NCBI GenBank assembly: GCA_031406135.1
Contig: JANOGU010000315.1
Coordinates: 1 to 8,864, forward strand
DNA: 8,864 bases
DNA from: JANOGU01 sp031406135
GTDB taxonomy: Bacteria > Pseudomonadota > Alphaproteobacteria > Rhodobacterales > Rhodobacteraceae
Direction of reading: 5' to 3'
The position numbers and the translations under genes were made by a program. The first letter of the stretch is position 1. Every line of letters begins with the position of its first letter. Under the pieces are notes generated by a model. The model had not been told where the DNA came from, searched no databases, and saw only the letters and a list, made by a program, of their open reading frames with translations. Shown piece by piece: positions 1 through 6,549 of this stretch.

Positions 1-140
1 GGGGGTGCCCCCCGCCCCCCCCCGGCGCCGCCCGGGGCCAGCCGGGGCCCCCCGCCCCGGCCCCCCCGGGCGCGCGGACCCGCGGGCCGCCCCCCCCCCC
101 GGGGGGGGGGGTGGTTTGGGGGGGGGGGGTTTCCCGCCCA
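1..140. other. Low-complexity G/C homopolymer stretch at window edge, probable sequence artefact
   Basis: This stretch is almost devoid of A and T. It contains runs of about 11 C (90-100), 11 G (101-111) and 12 G (118-129). The coding sequence downstream is a normal rsmE 3' end, so the upstream part of rsmE should lie here, yet no frame gives recognisable RsmE sequence before about position 156. The simplest reading is a low-quality contig end with miscalled bases. No biological feature should be inferred from it. Confidence 0.75.
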
Positions 141-329
141 ACGCCCGCGCGCCACCCCTGGGCAATCCTGATCGGCCCCGAGGGCGGTTTCGCCCCGGAC
201 GAACAGGCCCGCCTGCGCGCCCTGCCCTTCGTCCGCCCGATCTCCCTCGGCCCCCGCATCCTGCGCGCCGATACCGCCGCCGTGGCCGCCATCACCCTGT
301 GGCAAGCGACGTTGGGGGACTGGCAATGA
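111..329 (+). CDS. rsmE: RsmE, 16S rRNA m3U1498 methyltransferase, C-terminal part (5' end missing or corrupted)
   Basis: RsmE is a SPOUT-class, SAM-dependent enzyme that methylates N3 of U1498 in 16S rRNA. Only the C-terminal ~57 residues are reliable, from about position 156. They carry the family signature around the knotted SAM-binding region: ILIGPEGGF followed by an acidic residue, then SLGPRILRADTA, then a short helix to the stop. The left end given here is only where this frame is open; it is not a real start, because the upstream bases look like sequence artefact. The stop TGA (327-329) overlaps the ATG of the next gene (326-328), so the following gene is probably translationally coupled. 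RsmE close upstream of gshA is, from general knowledge, a common arrangement in Rhodobacterales. Confidence 0.85.
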   Translation: MVWGGGVSRPTPARHPWAILIGPEGGFAPDEQARLRALPFVRPISLGPRILRADTAAVAAITLWQATLGDWQ

Positions 330-1192
330 GCCCGGTGCCGCCGCCCCGCGTCTTCGGCCTCCTGGCCCGCGAGGCGCCGCTGGTCGTCCTCATCCGGCGC
401 GGCCCCGCCCGGCAGGTCCTGCTGCTTGCCTGGAACCTCGACACCGACCGGATCAGCCCCGGCCAGTGGCTCAAGGGCCGCCTCTACGAGCGCCGCGCCG
501 ACCTCTCGCCCGACGGCCGCCACCTGATCTATTTCGCGATGGACGGCCGCTGGCAGGGCCCGCTCGGCGGCGCCTGGACCGCGATCAGCCGCCCGCCCTG
601 GCTGACCGCGCTGCACCTCTGGCCCTGGGGGCATTGCTGGAACGGCGGCGGCCTGTTCCTGGACAACGCCCGCTACTGGCTGAACGGCCGCGGCATGGAC
701 GGCACCGTCCACGGCGTGGAGGTCGACACCGGCCTGCGCGGCATGGATACGCCGCCCAAGGGCCTGACACCGGCGATGGGCGAGGACCCGGTGACCTATC
801 ATCCCCGCCTGCTGCGCGACGGCTGGACCGGCCTCGGTCAGCACCGCGACGGCCGGGGCGGCGTCGCACTGGTCTATGAGAAGTCGCCGCGTCCCGGCTG
901 GACGCTGCGCAAGTGCTTCCACCTCGGCCGGCCCGACGGCAGGACCGGCCCGGTCTATTCCGAAACGCACGCCCTGACCGGCCCCGCCGGCGCCGAGGGG
1001 TTCGCCGCCGAATGGGCCGAGATCCGGGGGTCCGAGATTCTGTTCGCGCGCGACGGCGCGGTCTGGCGCCAGCGGCTGCATGCGAAGGCCGCCGATCCGC
1101 CGCGGTGCATCGCCGACCTCGCGCCCTTTGCCTTCACCCCGGCCGAGGCGCCCTACGCCGGCGTCTCCCTGCGCACCCCGGTGCCCGCATGA
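326..1192 (+). CDS. Conserved protein of unknown function, 288 aa
   Basis: The start ATG overlaps the rsmE stop in an ATGA arrangement, which fixes the start although the frame is open further upstream. I do not recognise a named family. The N-terminus reads FGLLAREAPLVVLIRRGP, then a WNLDTD turn and PGQWLKGRLYERRADLSPDGRHLIYFA. The DLSPDG..LIYFA element resembles one strand of a PD40/TolB-type beta-propeller repeat. A further distinctive block is TAISRPPWLTALHLWP followed by HCWNGGGLF. There is no signal peptide, no convincing membrane segment and no known catalytic motif, so a soluble, mostly beta protein is likely. I recall similar unnamed proteins in other bacteria with the same YERR..LSPDG and SRPP..TAL patterns, so this is probably a real conserved family. 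Its stop overlaps the next start by 4 nt, suggesting one transcript with rsmE and the membrane protein. Confidence 0.8.
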   Translation: MSPVPPPRVFGLLAREAPLVVLIRRGPARQVLLLAWNLDTDRISPGQWLKGRLYERRADLSPDGRHLIYFAMDGRWQGPLGGAWTAISRPPWLTALHLWPWGHCWNGGGLFLDNARYWLNGRGMDGTVHGVEVDTGLRGMDTPPKGLTPAMGEDPVTYHPRLLRDGWTGLGQHRDGRGGVALVYEKSPRPGWTLRKCFHLGRPDGRTGPVYSETHALTGPAGAEGFAAEWAEIRGSEILFARDGAVWRQRLHAKAADPPRCIADLAPFAFTPAEAPYAGVSLRTPVPA

Positions 1193-1722
1193 TCCGCCCC
1201 GAACTTGTCGCCCGCCTGCGCCCCTGGCGCGAGACCGCGGCCGCCGCGGCGGCCGGCGCCTTCGGCCTCTGGGTCGCGAGCTTCGGCGGCCTCGTGTTCC
1301 TGCCCGCCGGCCTCACCGTCACTGCCTTCGCCGCCGCCTGGGGCCTCTCCGCCCTGCGCCGCAAGCGCTTTGCCCAGGCGGTGAACGCCCCCGGCATGGT
1401 CGAGGTGGACGAGGGCCAGATCGGCTACCTCGGGCCCGCCTTCGGCGGCTATGTGGCGCTGCCCGACCTGACCGAGCTGCGGCTCCTGTCGATGGGCGGC
1501 CGCCGCCTCTGGCGGCTGAAGCAGGCCGACGGCCAGGCGCTGCTGATCCCGGTCGATGCCGCCGGGGCCGAACGCCTCTTCGACGCCTTCGCCAGCCTGC
1601 CCGGGATGGACAGCGCCGCCCTGCTGGCGGCGCTTGAGGCACCCGCCGGCCGCGGCGGGGCAAGCGAGTTGCGCATCGTCTGGTCGCGCCCGTCCGCCAC
1701 CCGCCTCCGCGCCCGGCCTTGA
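1189..1722 (+). CDS. Predicted small membrane protein with C-terminal cytoplasmic domain, 177 aa
   Basis: The start ATG at 1189 overlaps the previous stop (ATGA). The open frame begins further upstream, but that part is a shadow of the preceding gene. The N-terminus has two adjacent hydrophobic stretches, roughly residues 16-34 and 36-52 (alanine-rich, then FGGLVFLPAGLTV), followed by the positive cluster RRKRF. This predicts a helical hairpin with both ends in the cytoplasm. The remaining ~120 residues alternate strand-like segments (VEVDEGQIGYLG, YVALPDLTELRLL, WRLKQADGQALLIPVD) and finish with a helix, a pattern reminiscent of small bacterial PH-like domains. That fold guess is inference. 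There is no known catalytic motif. It is probably co-transcribed with rsmE and the 288-aa gene, ending 70 nt before gshA. Function unknown. Confidence 0.8.
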   Translation: MIRPELVARLRPWRETAAAAAAGAFGLWVASFGGLVFLPAGLTVTAFAAAWGLSALRRKRFAQAVNAPGMVEVDEGQIGYLGPAFGGYVALPDLTELRLLSMGGRRLWRLKQADGQALLIPVDAAGAERLFDAFASLPGMDSAALLAALEAPAGRGGASELRIVWSRPSATRLRARP

Positions 1723-1792
1723 CAGTCCCCCGCGCGGCGCTCCACCACTCTGCGCCTGACAGCCAGGACCCCCGACCGGAGCCACTGCCCCC

Positions 1793-3148
1793 ATGTCCAT
1801 CCCACAGTCCGGCGGCGGCCCGATCGAGCGGTTCGAGCAGTTGGCCGAATACCTTGCGCAGGGCTGCAAGCCCGCGTCCGACTGGCGCATCGGCACCGAA
1901 CACGAGAAGTTCGGCTTCACCGCCGACGACCTGCGGCCGCTGCCGTACGACGGCCCGCGCTCGATCCGCGCGCTCCTGGAAGGCCTGCGCGACCGCTTCG
2001 GCTGGGCCGAGGTCCGGGAAGGCGCCCATATCATCGGCCTGTCGCGCAGCGGCGCCTCGGTCAGCCTGGAACCCGGCGGCCAGTTCGAGCTCTCCGGCGC
2101 ACCTCTGGCCACGGTCCACGACACCGCCGCGGAACTCGACAGCCACCTGGCCGAGGTCAAGGCCATCGCCGACCCCCTCGGCATCCGCTTCCTGCCGCTG
2201 GGCGCGGCCCCGGCCTGGCGCCACACCGACATGCCGGTCATGCCCAAGGGCCGCTATCGCCTGATGACCGACTACATGGGCCGCGTCGGCACCCACGGCA
2301 CGCAGATGATGTACCGCACCTCGACCGTGCAGGTGAACCTCGATTTCGCCTCCGAGGCCGACATGGTGAAGAAACTGCGCGTGGCGCTGGCGCTGCAGCC
2401 CGTGGCCACCGCGCTGTTCGCCTCCTCGCCGTTCTTCGAGGGGCAGCCGAACGGCCACAAGTCCTGGCGCTCGCGCATCTGGCGCGGGCTCGACGACAGC
2501 CGGACCGGCATGCTGCCCTTCGTGTTCGAGGACGGCATGGGCTTCCAGCGCTACGTCGACTGGGCGGTCGATGTGCCGATGTATTTCGTCTACCGCGACG
2601 GAACCTACATCGACGCCCGCGGCCAGTCGTTCCGGGATTTCCTTGCCGGCCGGCTCCCGGCATTGCCCGGCGAGAAGCCCACGCTTTCGGACTGGGCCGA
2701 CCACCTGACCACGATCTTCCCGGAGGCGCGGGTCAAGAAGTTCATCGAGATGCGCGGCGCCGACGCCGGGGACAGGGCACATCTGATCGCGCTTCCGGCC
2801 TTCTGGGTCGGGCTGGTCTATGATGCGGCGGCGCTCGACGCCGCCTGGGACCTGGTCAAGGACCTCGACGCCGAAACCCGCGAGGGTCTGCGCGTTGCCG
2901 CATCTGTCGCGGGCTTGCAGGGCGAGGCCAACGGCCACCGCCTGCATGACCTCGCCCGGAACGCTGTGGCGATCTCGCGCGCCGGCCTCGCCGCGCGCGG
3001 CCGGGCCGGGGCCGGGCTGGCGGACGAAACCGCCTGGCTTGCGCCCCTTGCGGACAGCCTCGCCACCGGCCGCACCCAGGCCGACGCGATCCTGGCCGCC
3101 TACACCCCCGCCACGCTCGACCGCCTGACCCGCGACCGTGCGCTGTAG
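1793..3148 (+). CDS. gshA: Glutamate-cysteine ligase, alphaproteobacterial/plant type
   Basis: This enzyme catalyses the ATP-dependent joining of L-glutamate and L-cysteine to gamma-glutamylcysteine, the first and usually rate-limiting step of cytosolic glutathione synthesis. The 451-aa length is normal for the GCS2-type family shared by alphaproteobacteria and plants. Visible signatures are RIGTEHEKFGF (about 32-42), with acidic residues expected to bind metal and substrate, LEPGGQFELSG (92-102), and MMYRTSTVQVNLDF (172-185) in the active-site region. The ATG is the first in frame, 14 nt before the conserved IERFEQL helix. The site upstream has no clear Shine-Dalgarno sequence, only a weak GGAG 13 nt before it. 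The protein contains a single cysteine (C25), so the intramolecular disulfides that redox-regulate plant enzymes cannot form. The ATP-dependent partner gshB is not in the window. Confidence 0.95.
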   Translation: MSIPQSGGGPIERFEQLAEYLAQGCKPASDWRIGTEHEKFGFTADDLRPLPYDGPRSIRALLEGLRDRFGWAEVREGAHIIGLSRSGASVSLEPGGQFELSGAPLATVHDTAAELDSHLAEVKAIADPLGIRFLPLGAAPAWRHTDMPVMPKGRYRLMTDYMGRVGTHGTQMMYRTSTVQVNLDFASEADMVKKLRVALALQPVATALFASSPFFEGQPNGHKSWRSRIWRGLDDSRTGMLPFVFEDGMGFQRYVDWAVDVPMYFVYRDGTYIDARGQSFRDFLAGRLPALPGEKPTLSDWADHLTTIFPEARVKKFIEMRGADAGDRAHLIALPAFWVGLVYDAAALDAAWDLVKDLDAETREGLRVAASVAGLQGEANGHRLHDLARNAVAISRAGLAARGRAGAGLADETAWLAPLADSLATGRTQADAILAAYTPATLDRLTRDRAL

Positions 3149-3186
3149 TTCCGCCCGGCCATCGGCGCGACCGCACGACCGGCGCC

Positions 3187-3209
3187 TCCCGCCCCCCGGT
3201 GGGGCGGGA
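3187..3209. terminator. Perfect 9-bp GC-rich hairpin after gshA, possible terminator
   Basis: The arms TCCCGCCCC (3187-3195) and GGGGCGGGA (3201-3209) are perfectly complementary around a 5-nt loop. The hairpin lies 39 nt after the gshA stop and about 95 nt before the next gene. No T-run follows; the downstream sequence is G-rich. It would therefore be an atypical (I-shaped) terminator or an mRNA-stabilising hairpin. Its position between two differently organised transcription units supports a boundary role. Confidence 0.5.
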
Positions 3210-3303
3210 TGGGGTGGGGGGCTCCGGCGGGATGCGGTGCTACGCCCTTGACCTTGCTCCCGCCGCACGGGACCACTGACCCCGGGGCCAGCAGGGAACC
3301 CAA

Positions 3304-4302
3304 ATGGCACGCAAGGCGCTCGTCACCGGATCGGCGGGGTTCATCGGCTTCCACCTCTGCCGCCAGCTTCTGGCCGAGGGCTGGGAGGTGACCGGGCTGG
3401 ATGCGATGACCCCCTACTACGACGTCCGCCTGAAACAGCGGCGGCAGGCCATCCTGCTGCAATCGCAGGGCTTCCGGGCGGTGCAGGGCAAGGTCGAAAC
3501 CCCCGGCCTCGTCGCCGGTCTGGCCCAGGGTGCCGAGGCGGTCATCCACCTCGCCGCCCAGGCCGGGGTGCGGCACTCCATCGAGGCACCGCGCGACTAT
3601 GTCGAGGCCAACGTCCGGGGCACTTTCGAGGTGCTGGAGGCCGCCCGCGCCCATCCCCCGAAGCACCTGCTGATCGCCTCCACCTCCTCGGTCTACGGCG
3701 CCAACCCGGCACTGCCCTTCACCGAGACCGATCCCGCCGACCACCCACTAAGCTTCTACGCCGCAACGAAAAAGGCGGGCGAGGCGATGAGCCACGCCTA
3801 CGCCCACCTGTTCCGCATCCCGGTCACCCAGTTCCGCTTCTTCACCGTTTACGGCCCCTGGGGCCGGCCGGACATGGCGCTGTTCCGCTTCACCGAGGCG
3901 ATCCTGAAGGGCGAGCCGATCGATGTCTTCAACCACGGCGAGATGCGGCGCGACTTCACCTACATCGACGACCTGGTGACCGGCATCACGCGGCTGATCG
4001 ACGCCCCCCCCGGGGATACGCCGGTCGGTCCCCAGGACAGCCTCTCGCCCGTTGCACCGCACCGGATCGTCAATATCGGCACCGGCAGCCCGGTCGCACT
4101 CACCGACTTCATCGCCGCCGTCGAGGTGGCAGCCGGCCGCACGGCGATCCGCAACATGCTCCCGATGCAGCCCGGCGACGTGCCGGTCACCTGGGCCGAC
4201 GCGCGGCTGGTCGAGGCGCTGACCGGCCCGCTGCCCCGCACCCCTGTCGCCGAGGGGGTGCGGCGCTTCGTGGACTGGTACCGCGAGTACCACGGGCGAT
4301 GA
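3304..4302 (+). CDS. NAD-dependent epimerase of the extended SDR family, UDP-glucuronate 4-epimerase-like
   Basis: This gene probably interconverts UDP-glucuronate and UDP-galacturonate for surface polysaccharide or LPS synthesis in the cytoplasm. At 332 aa it has the normal length. The N-terminal Rossmann fold shows GxxGxxG as GSAGFIG (residues 9-15), an acidic residue D33 after the second strand, and HLAAQAGVR (82-90). The catalytic set is the STSSVYG block (126-132) with Y152-x3-K156 in SFYAATKKAGE. PYYD (37-40) and the AAQAGVRHS stretch are typical of the GAE/CapI-LpsL branch. VYGPWGRPDMALF and RRDFTYIDD are also family hallmarks. The ribosome binding site AGGGA (3293-3297) lies 6 nt before the ATG. 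The stop overlaps the next start (ATGA), coupling it to the dipeptidase. Substrate assignment within the epimerase family is inference. Confidence 0.88.
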   Translation: MARKALVTGSAGFIGFHLCRQLLAEGWEVTGLDAMTPYYDVRLKQRRQAILLQSQGFRAVQGKVETPGLVAGLAQGAEAVIHLAAQAGVRHSIEAPRDYVEANVRGTFEVLEAARAHPPKHLLIASTSSVYGANPALPFTETDPADHPLSFYAATKKAGEAMSHAYAHLFRIPVTQFRFFTVYGPWGRPDMALFRFTEAILKGEPIDVFNHGEMRRDFTYIDDLVTGITRLIDAPPGDTPVGPQDSLSPVAPHRIVNIGTGSPVALTDFIAAVEVAAGRTAIRNMLPMQPGDVPVTWADARLVEALTGPLPRTPVAEGVRRFVDWYREYHGR

Positions 4303-5366
4303 CGATCCCGGTCTTCGACGGCCACAACGACATCCTCCTGCGGCTCTGGCGGGCCGGGGCGGAGCGCGGACGGCTCTGGCCGGACGGCGACGGCACGGGC
4401 CACCTCGACCTGCCGCGGATGCGGGCGGGCGGCTTTGCCGGCGGGTTCTTCGCGATCTACGTGCCCTCGCCCGACGATCCGGCGCTGGCCAATCTCGAGG
4501 CGCAGATGGACGCCCCGTCCTACCATGTGGCGCTGCCGGACCCGGTGCCGCTGGCCACCGCGCAGGGTATCGCGCTGGCCCAGGCCGGGCACCTGCACTG
4601 GATGGCTCGCGAAAGCCGTGGCGCCCTGATGATCGCGACCTCGGCGGCGGAGGTCGAGGCGGCGATGGCCGCCGGACGCATCGCGGCGGTGATGCACATG
4701 GAAGGCGCCGAGCCGATCGACACCAACCTAGACGCGCTTTATCTGTTTCATTCCATGGGCTTGCGATCCCTCGGCCCGGTCTGGTCGCGGCCCACGGCCT
4801 TCGGCCACGGCGTGCCCTTCGCCTTTCCCGCCGGCCCCGACACCGGGCCGGGGCTGACCGAGGCCGGGCAGCGGCTGGTCCGGGCCAGCAATGACCTCGG
4901 CATCCTGATCGACCTGTCACACCTGAACGAGGCCGGGTTCCGGGACGTGGCGCGGCTGACCCGCGCGCCGCTGGTCGCCACCCATTCCAACGCCCACGCT
5001 CTCACCCCCTCCAGCCGCAACCTGACCGACCGCCAGCTCGACGCGATCCGGGACTCGGGCGGCATGGTCGGCCTCAACTTCGCCACCGTCTTCCTGCGTG
5101 AGGACGGCCGCCGTGACCCGGACTGCGGCTGGGAGCCGATGCTGCGCCACCTCGACCACCTGATCGGGCGGCTGGGCGAGGACCACGTGGGCCTCGGCTC
5201 CGACTTCGACGGGGCAACGGTGCCCGCGGTGCTGGGCGACGTCGCGGGCCTGCCGGGGTTCCTGGCGGTGCTGGCGGACCGGGGCTTCGGCCCGGCGCTC
5301 TTGGAGAAACTGGCGCACCGCAACTGGATTGCGCTCCTGCGCCGCACCGAGGCCGCGGCACGCTGA
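4299..5366 (+). CDS. M19-family (renal dipeptidase-like) zinc dipeptidase
   Basis: M19 enzymes are binuclear-zinc TIM-barrel hydrolases that cleave dipeptides, including ones with a D-residue at the C-terminal position. The expected metal ligands are all present. These are H9 and D11 in DGHND, E135 in MHMEGAE (bridging glutamate), H208 in DLSHL and H229 in THSNAHAL. E135-H208 and H208-H229 are spaced 73 and 21 residues apart, as I recall for the mammalian enzyme. The late SDFDG motif (about 301-305) supplies the acid/base aspartate region. The length of 355 aa is usual for bacterial members. There is no signal peptide, so it should be cytoplasmic despite the common name membrane dipeptidase. 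The ATG overlaps the epimerase stop by 4 nt. The substrate is unknown; roles in peptidoglycan-peptide, D-amino-acid or Cys-Gly turnover are possible. Confidence 0.92.
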   Translation: MTIPVFDGHNDILLRLWRAGAERGRLWPDGDGTGHLDLPRMRAGGFAGGFFAIYVPSPDDPALANLEAQMDAPSYHVALPDPVPLATAQGIALAQAGHLHWMARESRGALMIATSAAEVEAAMAAGRIAAVMHMEGAEPIDTNLDALYLFHSMGLRSLGPVWSRPTAFGHGVPFAFPAGPDTGPGLTEAGQRLVRASNDLGILIDLSHLNEAGFRDVARLTRAPLVATHSNAHALTPSSRNLTDRQLDAIRDSGGMVGLNFATVFLREDGRRDPDCGWEPMLRHLDHLIGRLGEDHVGLGSDFDGATVPAVLGDVAGLPGFLAVLADRGFGPALLEKLAHRNWIALLRRTEAAAR

Positions 5367-5434
5367 ATGGTGGCGATTCGGCGCAGGCGTGCTAGTGTTG
5401 CGGCAGGCGCACGTTCGCGGAACCGTTCGGGGCG

Positions 5435-6040
5435 ATGAAGGTTCTTGTAGCCGATGATTTCGATCTCGTGCGCGAGACCATCGCGGCGTTTCTGATTGCC
5501 GAGGGCGCCGACCGGGTGGACCTGGCGGCCGGCCTCGGCGAGGTCATCGAGAAGCTCGCGGCCGGCGACTACGACGTCGCGCTGATCGACTACAACCTCT
5601 CCGGCATGAACGGGCTCGAGGGCCTTGCCCGGGCCGTCGCCGCCAGCGGCGGCACGGCGGTGGCGCTCTTGTCGCAGTCGAGCTCGCGCGAACTGGCGGA
5701 GGCGGCGATGGACCTCGGCGCGCGCGGCTTCGTGCCGAAGAAGATGGCGGCGCGCGCCATGGTCTCGGCGGTGCGGCTGATGGCGCGGGGCGAGAAGTTC
5801 GCGCCGCTGGGCCTGCTGCACCCCGACCGCGCCCCCGGCGCGCCGCTGGCGGCGCTGACCCTGCGCGAGACCACGGTGCTGCGCGGGCTCTGCGAGGGCA
5901 AGTCGAACAAGGAGATCGCCCGCGACCTCGCCTTGCAGGAGGTCACCGTGAAGCTGCACGTCAAGACGCTGAGCCGCAAGCTCGGCGCCCGCAACCGCAC
6001 CCACGCCGCGATGATCGCCCGGTCGGGGGGGCTGGCGTGA
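5435..6040 (+). CDS. Two-component response regulator, receiver plus LuxR/NarL-type HTH
   Basis: This is a 201-aa transcription factor of the NarL/FixJ class. The receiver domain covers residues 1-118. It has the acidic pocket D7-D8, the likely phosphoacceptor D52 (in ALIDYNLSGMNG), S80 at the switch Thr/Ser position and K102 (in GFVPKK). A short linker leads to a GerE/LuxR DNA-binding domain (about 137-195), which includes LTLRETTVLRGLCEGKSNKEI and the recognition helix VTVKLHVKTLSRKLG. All residues needed for phosphorylation-dependent activation appear intact. No histidine kinase is adjacent, so its partner is encoded elsewhere. The spacing from the dipeptidase gene is 68 nt, with a purine/G-rich stretch but no strong Shine-Dalgarno before the ATG. 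Target genes and signal cannot be read from the sequence. It is the last core-like gene before the composition shift. Confidence 0.9.
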   Translation: MKVLVADDFDLVRETIAAFLIAEGADRVDLAAGLGEVIEKLAAGDYDVALIDYNLSGMNGLEGLARAVAASGGTAVALLSQSSSRELAEAAMDLGARGFVPKKMAARAMVSAVRLMARGEKFAPLGLLHPDRAPGAPLAALTLRETTVLRGLCEGKSNKEIARDLALQEVTVKLHVKTLSRKLGARNRTHAAMIARSGGLA

Positions 6041-6053
6041 GGGCGGGAAAAAT

Positions 6054-6068
6054 GTCCCACCGTGGGAC
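6054..6068. repeat. Perfect 15-nt inverted repeat GTCCCAC-C-GTGGGAC
   Basis: Two 7-nt arms, 6054-6060 and 6062-6068, flank a single C. The repeat begins 14 nt after the stop of the response regulator and follows an AAAAAT stretch. With a 1-nt centre it is too tight for an RNA hairpin without melting inner pairs. A dimeric-protein operator is therefore at least as likely as a terminator. I cannot assign a binding protein. Confidence 0.5.
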
Positions 6069-6102
6069 GCTGAGTCAGCTCTTTGGAATCAAGGGGTTGC
6101 GT

Positions 6103-6148
6103 GATTCGATTTACGAAGCGGTAACGAATCGATTTGGTTTACGGAGCG
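6103..6148. repeat. Cluster of short direct and inverted repeats upstream of the truncated restriction gene
   Basis: Inverted arms GATTCG (6103-6108) and CGAATC (6125-6130) are separated by 16 nt. CGATTT occurs at 6107-6112 and again at 6130-6135. TTACGAAGCG (6111-6120) recurs with one change as TTACGGAGCG (6139-6148). The block is AT-richer than its surroundings and lies 45-90 nt before the GTG of the ISP-like remnant. This is consistent with an operator/promoter region or a recombination site. The rest of the 6041-6192 intergenic stretch shows nothing else I can support. Confidence 0.45.
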
Positions 6149-6182
6149 TGCGGTGGTGGTGCAGGATGGGGCGACGCTGACC

Positions 6183-6186
6183 GGAG
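6183..6186 (+). promoter_or_regulatory. Shine-Dalgarno GGAG supporting the GTG start at 6193
   Basis: GGAG ends 6 nt before the GTG codon. This supports initiation at GTG with the conserved N-terminal INRYLADLDR sequence immediately following. It also shows that the translation signal of the truncated gene survives. Confidence 0.6.
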
Positions 6187-6192
6187 TACGAC

Positions 6193-6549
6193 GTGAGCCG
6201 CATTCTCATCAACCGCTACCTCGCCGACCTCGACCGCACCAAGAAATTCTCCGGCTCGCTGAACGAGGAGGTGATCCGCGAGGCGTTCAAGGGCCTGCTC
6301 AAGGACTGGTCGCGCGACCGCAGCCTGTTCCTGCAGACCGAATACGTCATGCAGGGACCGATGAAGAACACGATCGAGGTGGACGGCGCGGTGCTGCACG
6401 AGCTTCGCGTGCCGCTGGGGTTCTGGGAGGCCAAGGACACCAAGGACGACCTTGATACCGAGATCGCGAAGAAGCTGCGCAAGGGGTACTTTGGCACGTC
6501 AGCAGCGACCGTTTCACTGATTAAGCACAGCGTGATATTGTGCAGGTAG
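6193..6549 (+). pseudogene. Truncated type ISP-like restriction enzyme: N-terminal PD-(D/E)xK nuclease domain only
   Basis: The open frame encodes 118 aa. Residues 1-99 match, from memory, the N-terminus of very large single-chain restriction-modification proteins (type ISP, nuclease-helicase-N6-adenine methylase). Recognisable blocks are INRYLADLDR (6-15), EEVIREAFKGLLKDW, and VDGAVLHELRVPLGFWEAKD followed by DDLDTEIAKKLRKGY. D64 and E79-x-K81 form the nuclease triad. Full-length relatives continue after KGY with PQDNI-like sequence and many hundreds of further residues. Here the similarity stops at Y99 (codon 6487-6489), and 19 unrelated residues run to a stop at 6547-6549. Helicase and methylase domains are absent. 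The GTG start has a good Shine-Dalgarno, so a nuclease-domain stub could still be made, but the parent function is lost. The break coincides with the start of the vsr/MTase/REase unit. Confidence 0.75.

Noticed and set aside
5..325. Upstream extension of the 288-aa gene into the GC homopolymer region
   Set aside because: The frame is open only because the region has almost no A/T to form stops. It overlaps rsmE and encodes Pro/Arg/Gly repeats, and the ATGA overlap gives a clear start at 326.
3248..3253. TTGACC as a -35 element for the epimerase gene
   Set aside because: No -10-like hexamer occurs 16-18 nt downstream; the region there is GACCAC-like and GC-rich, so a promoter call is not supported.
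1153..4920. Long minus-strand open frames (up to several hundred codons) opposite the core genes
   Set aside because: They lie antisense to well-supported conserved genes. Their translations are Arg/Pro/Gly/Ala-rich low-complexity, as expected of the shadow frames of GC-rich codons.
5413..5428. LexA-like site GTTC-N8-GTTC upstream of the response regulator
   Set aside because: The alphaproteobacterial SOS box is GTTC-N7-GTTC. The spacing here is one base too long, and the gene is not a typical SOS member.
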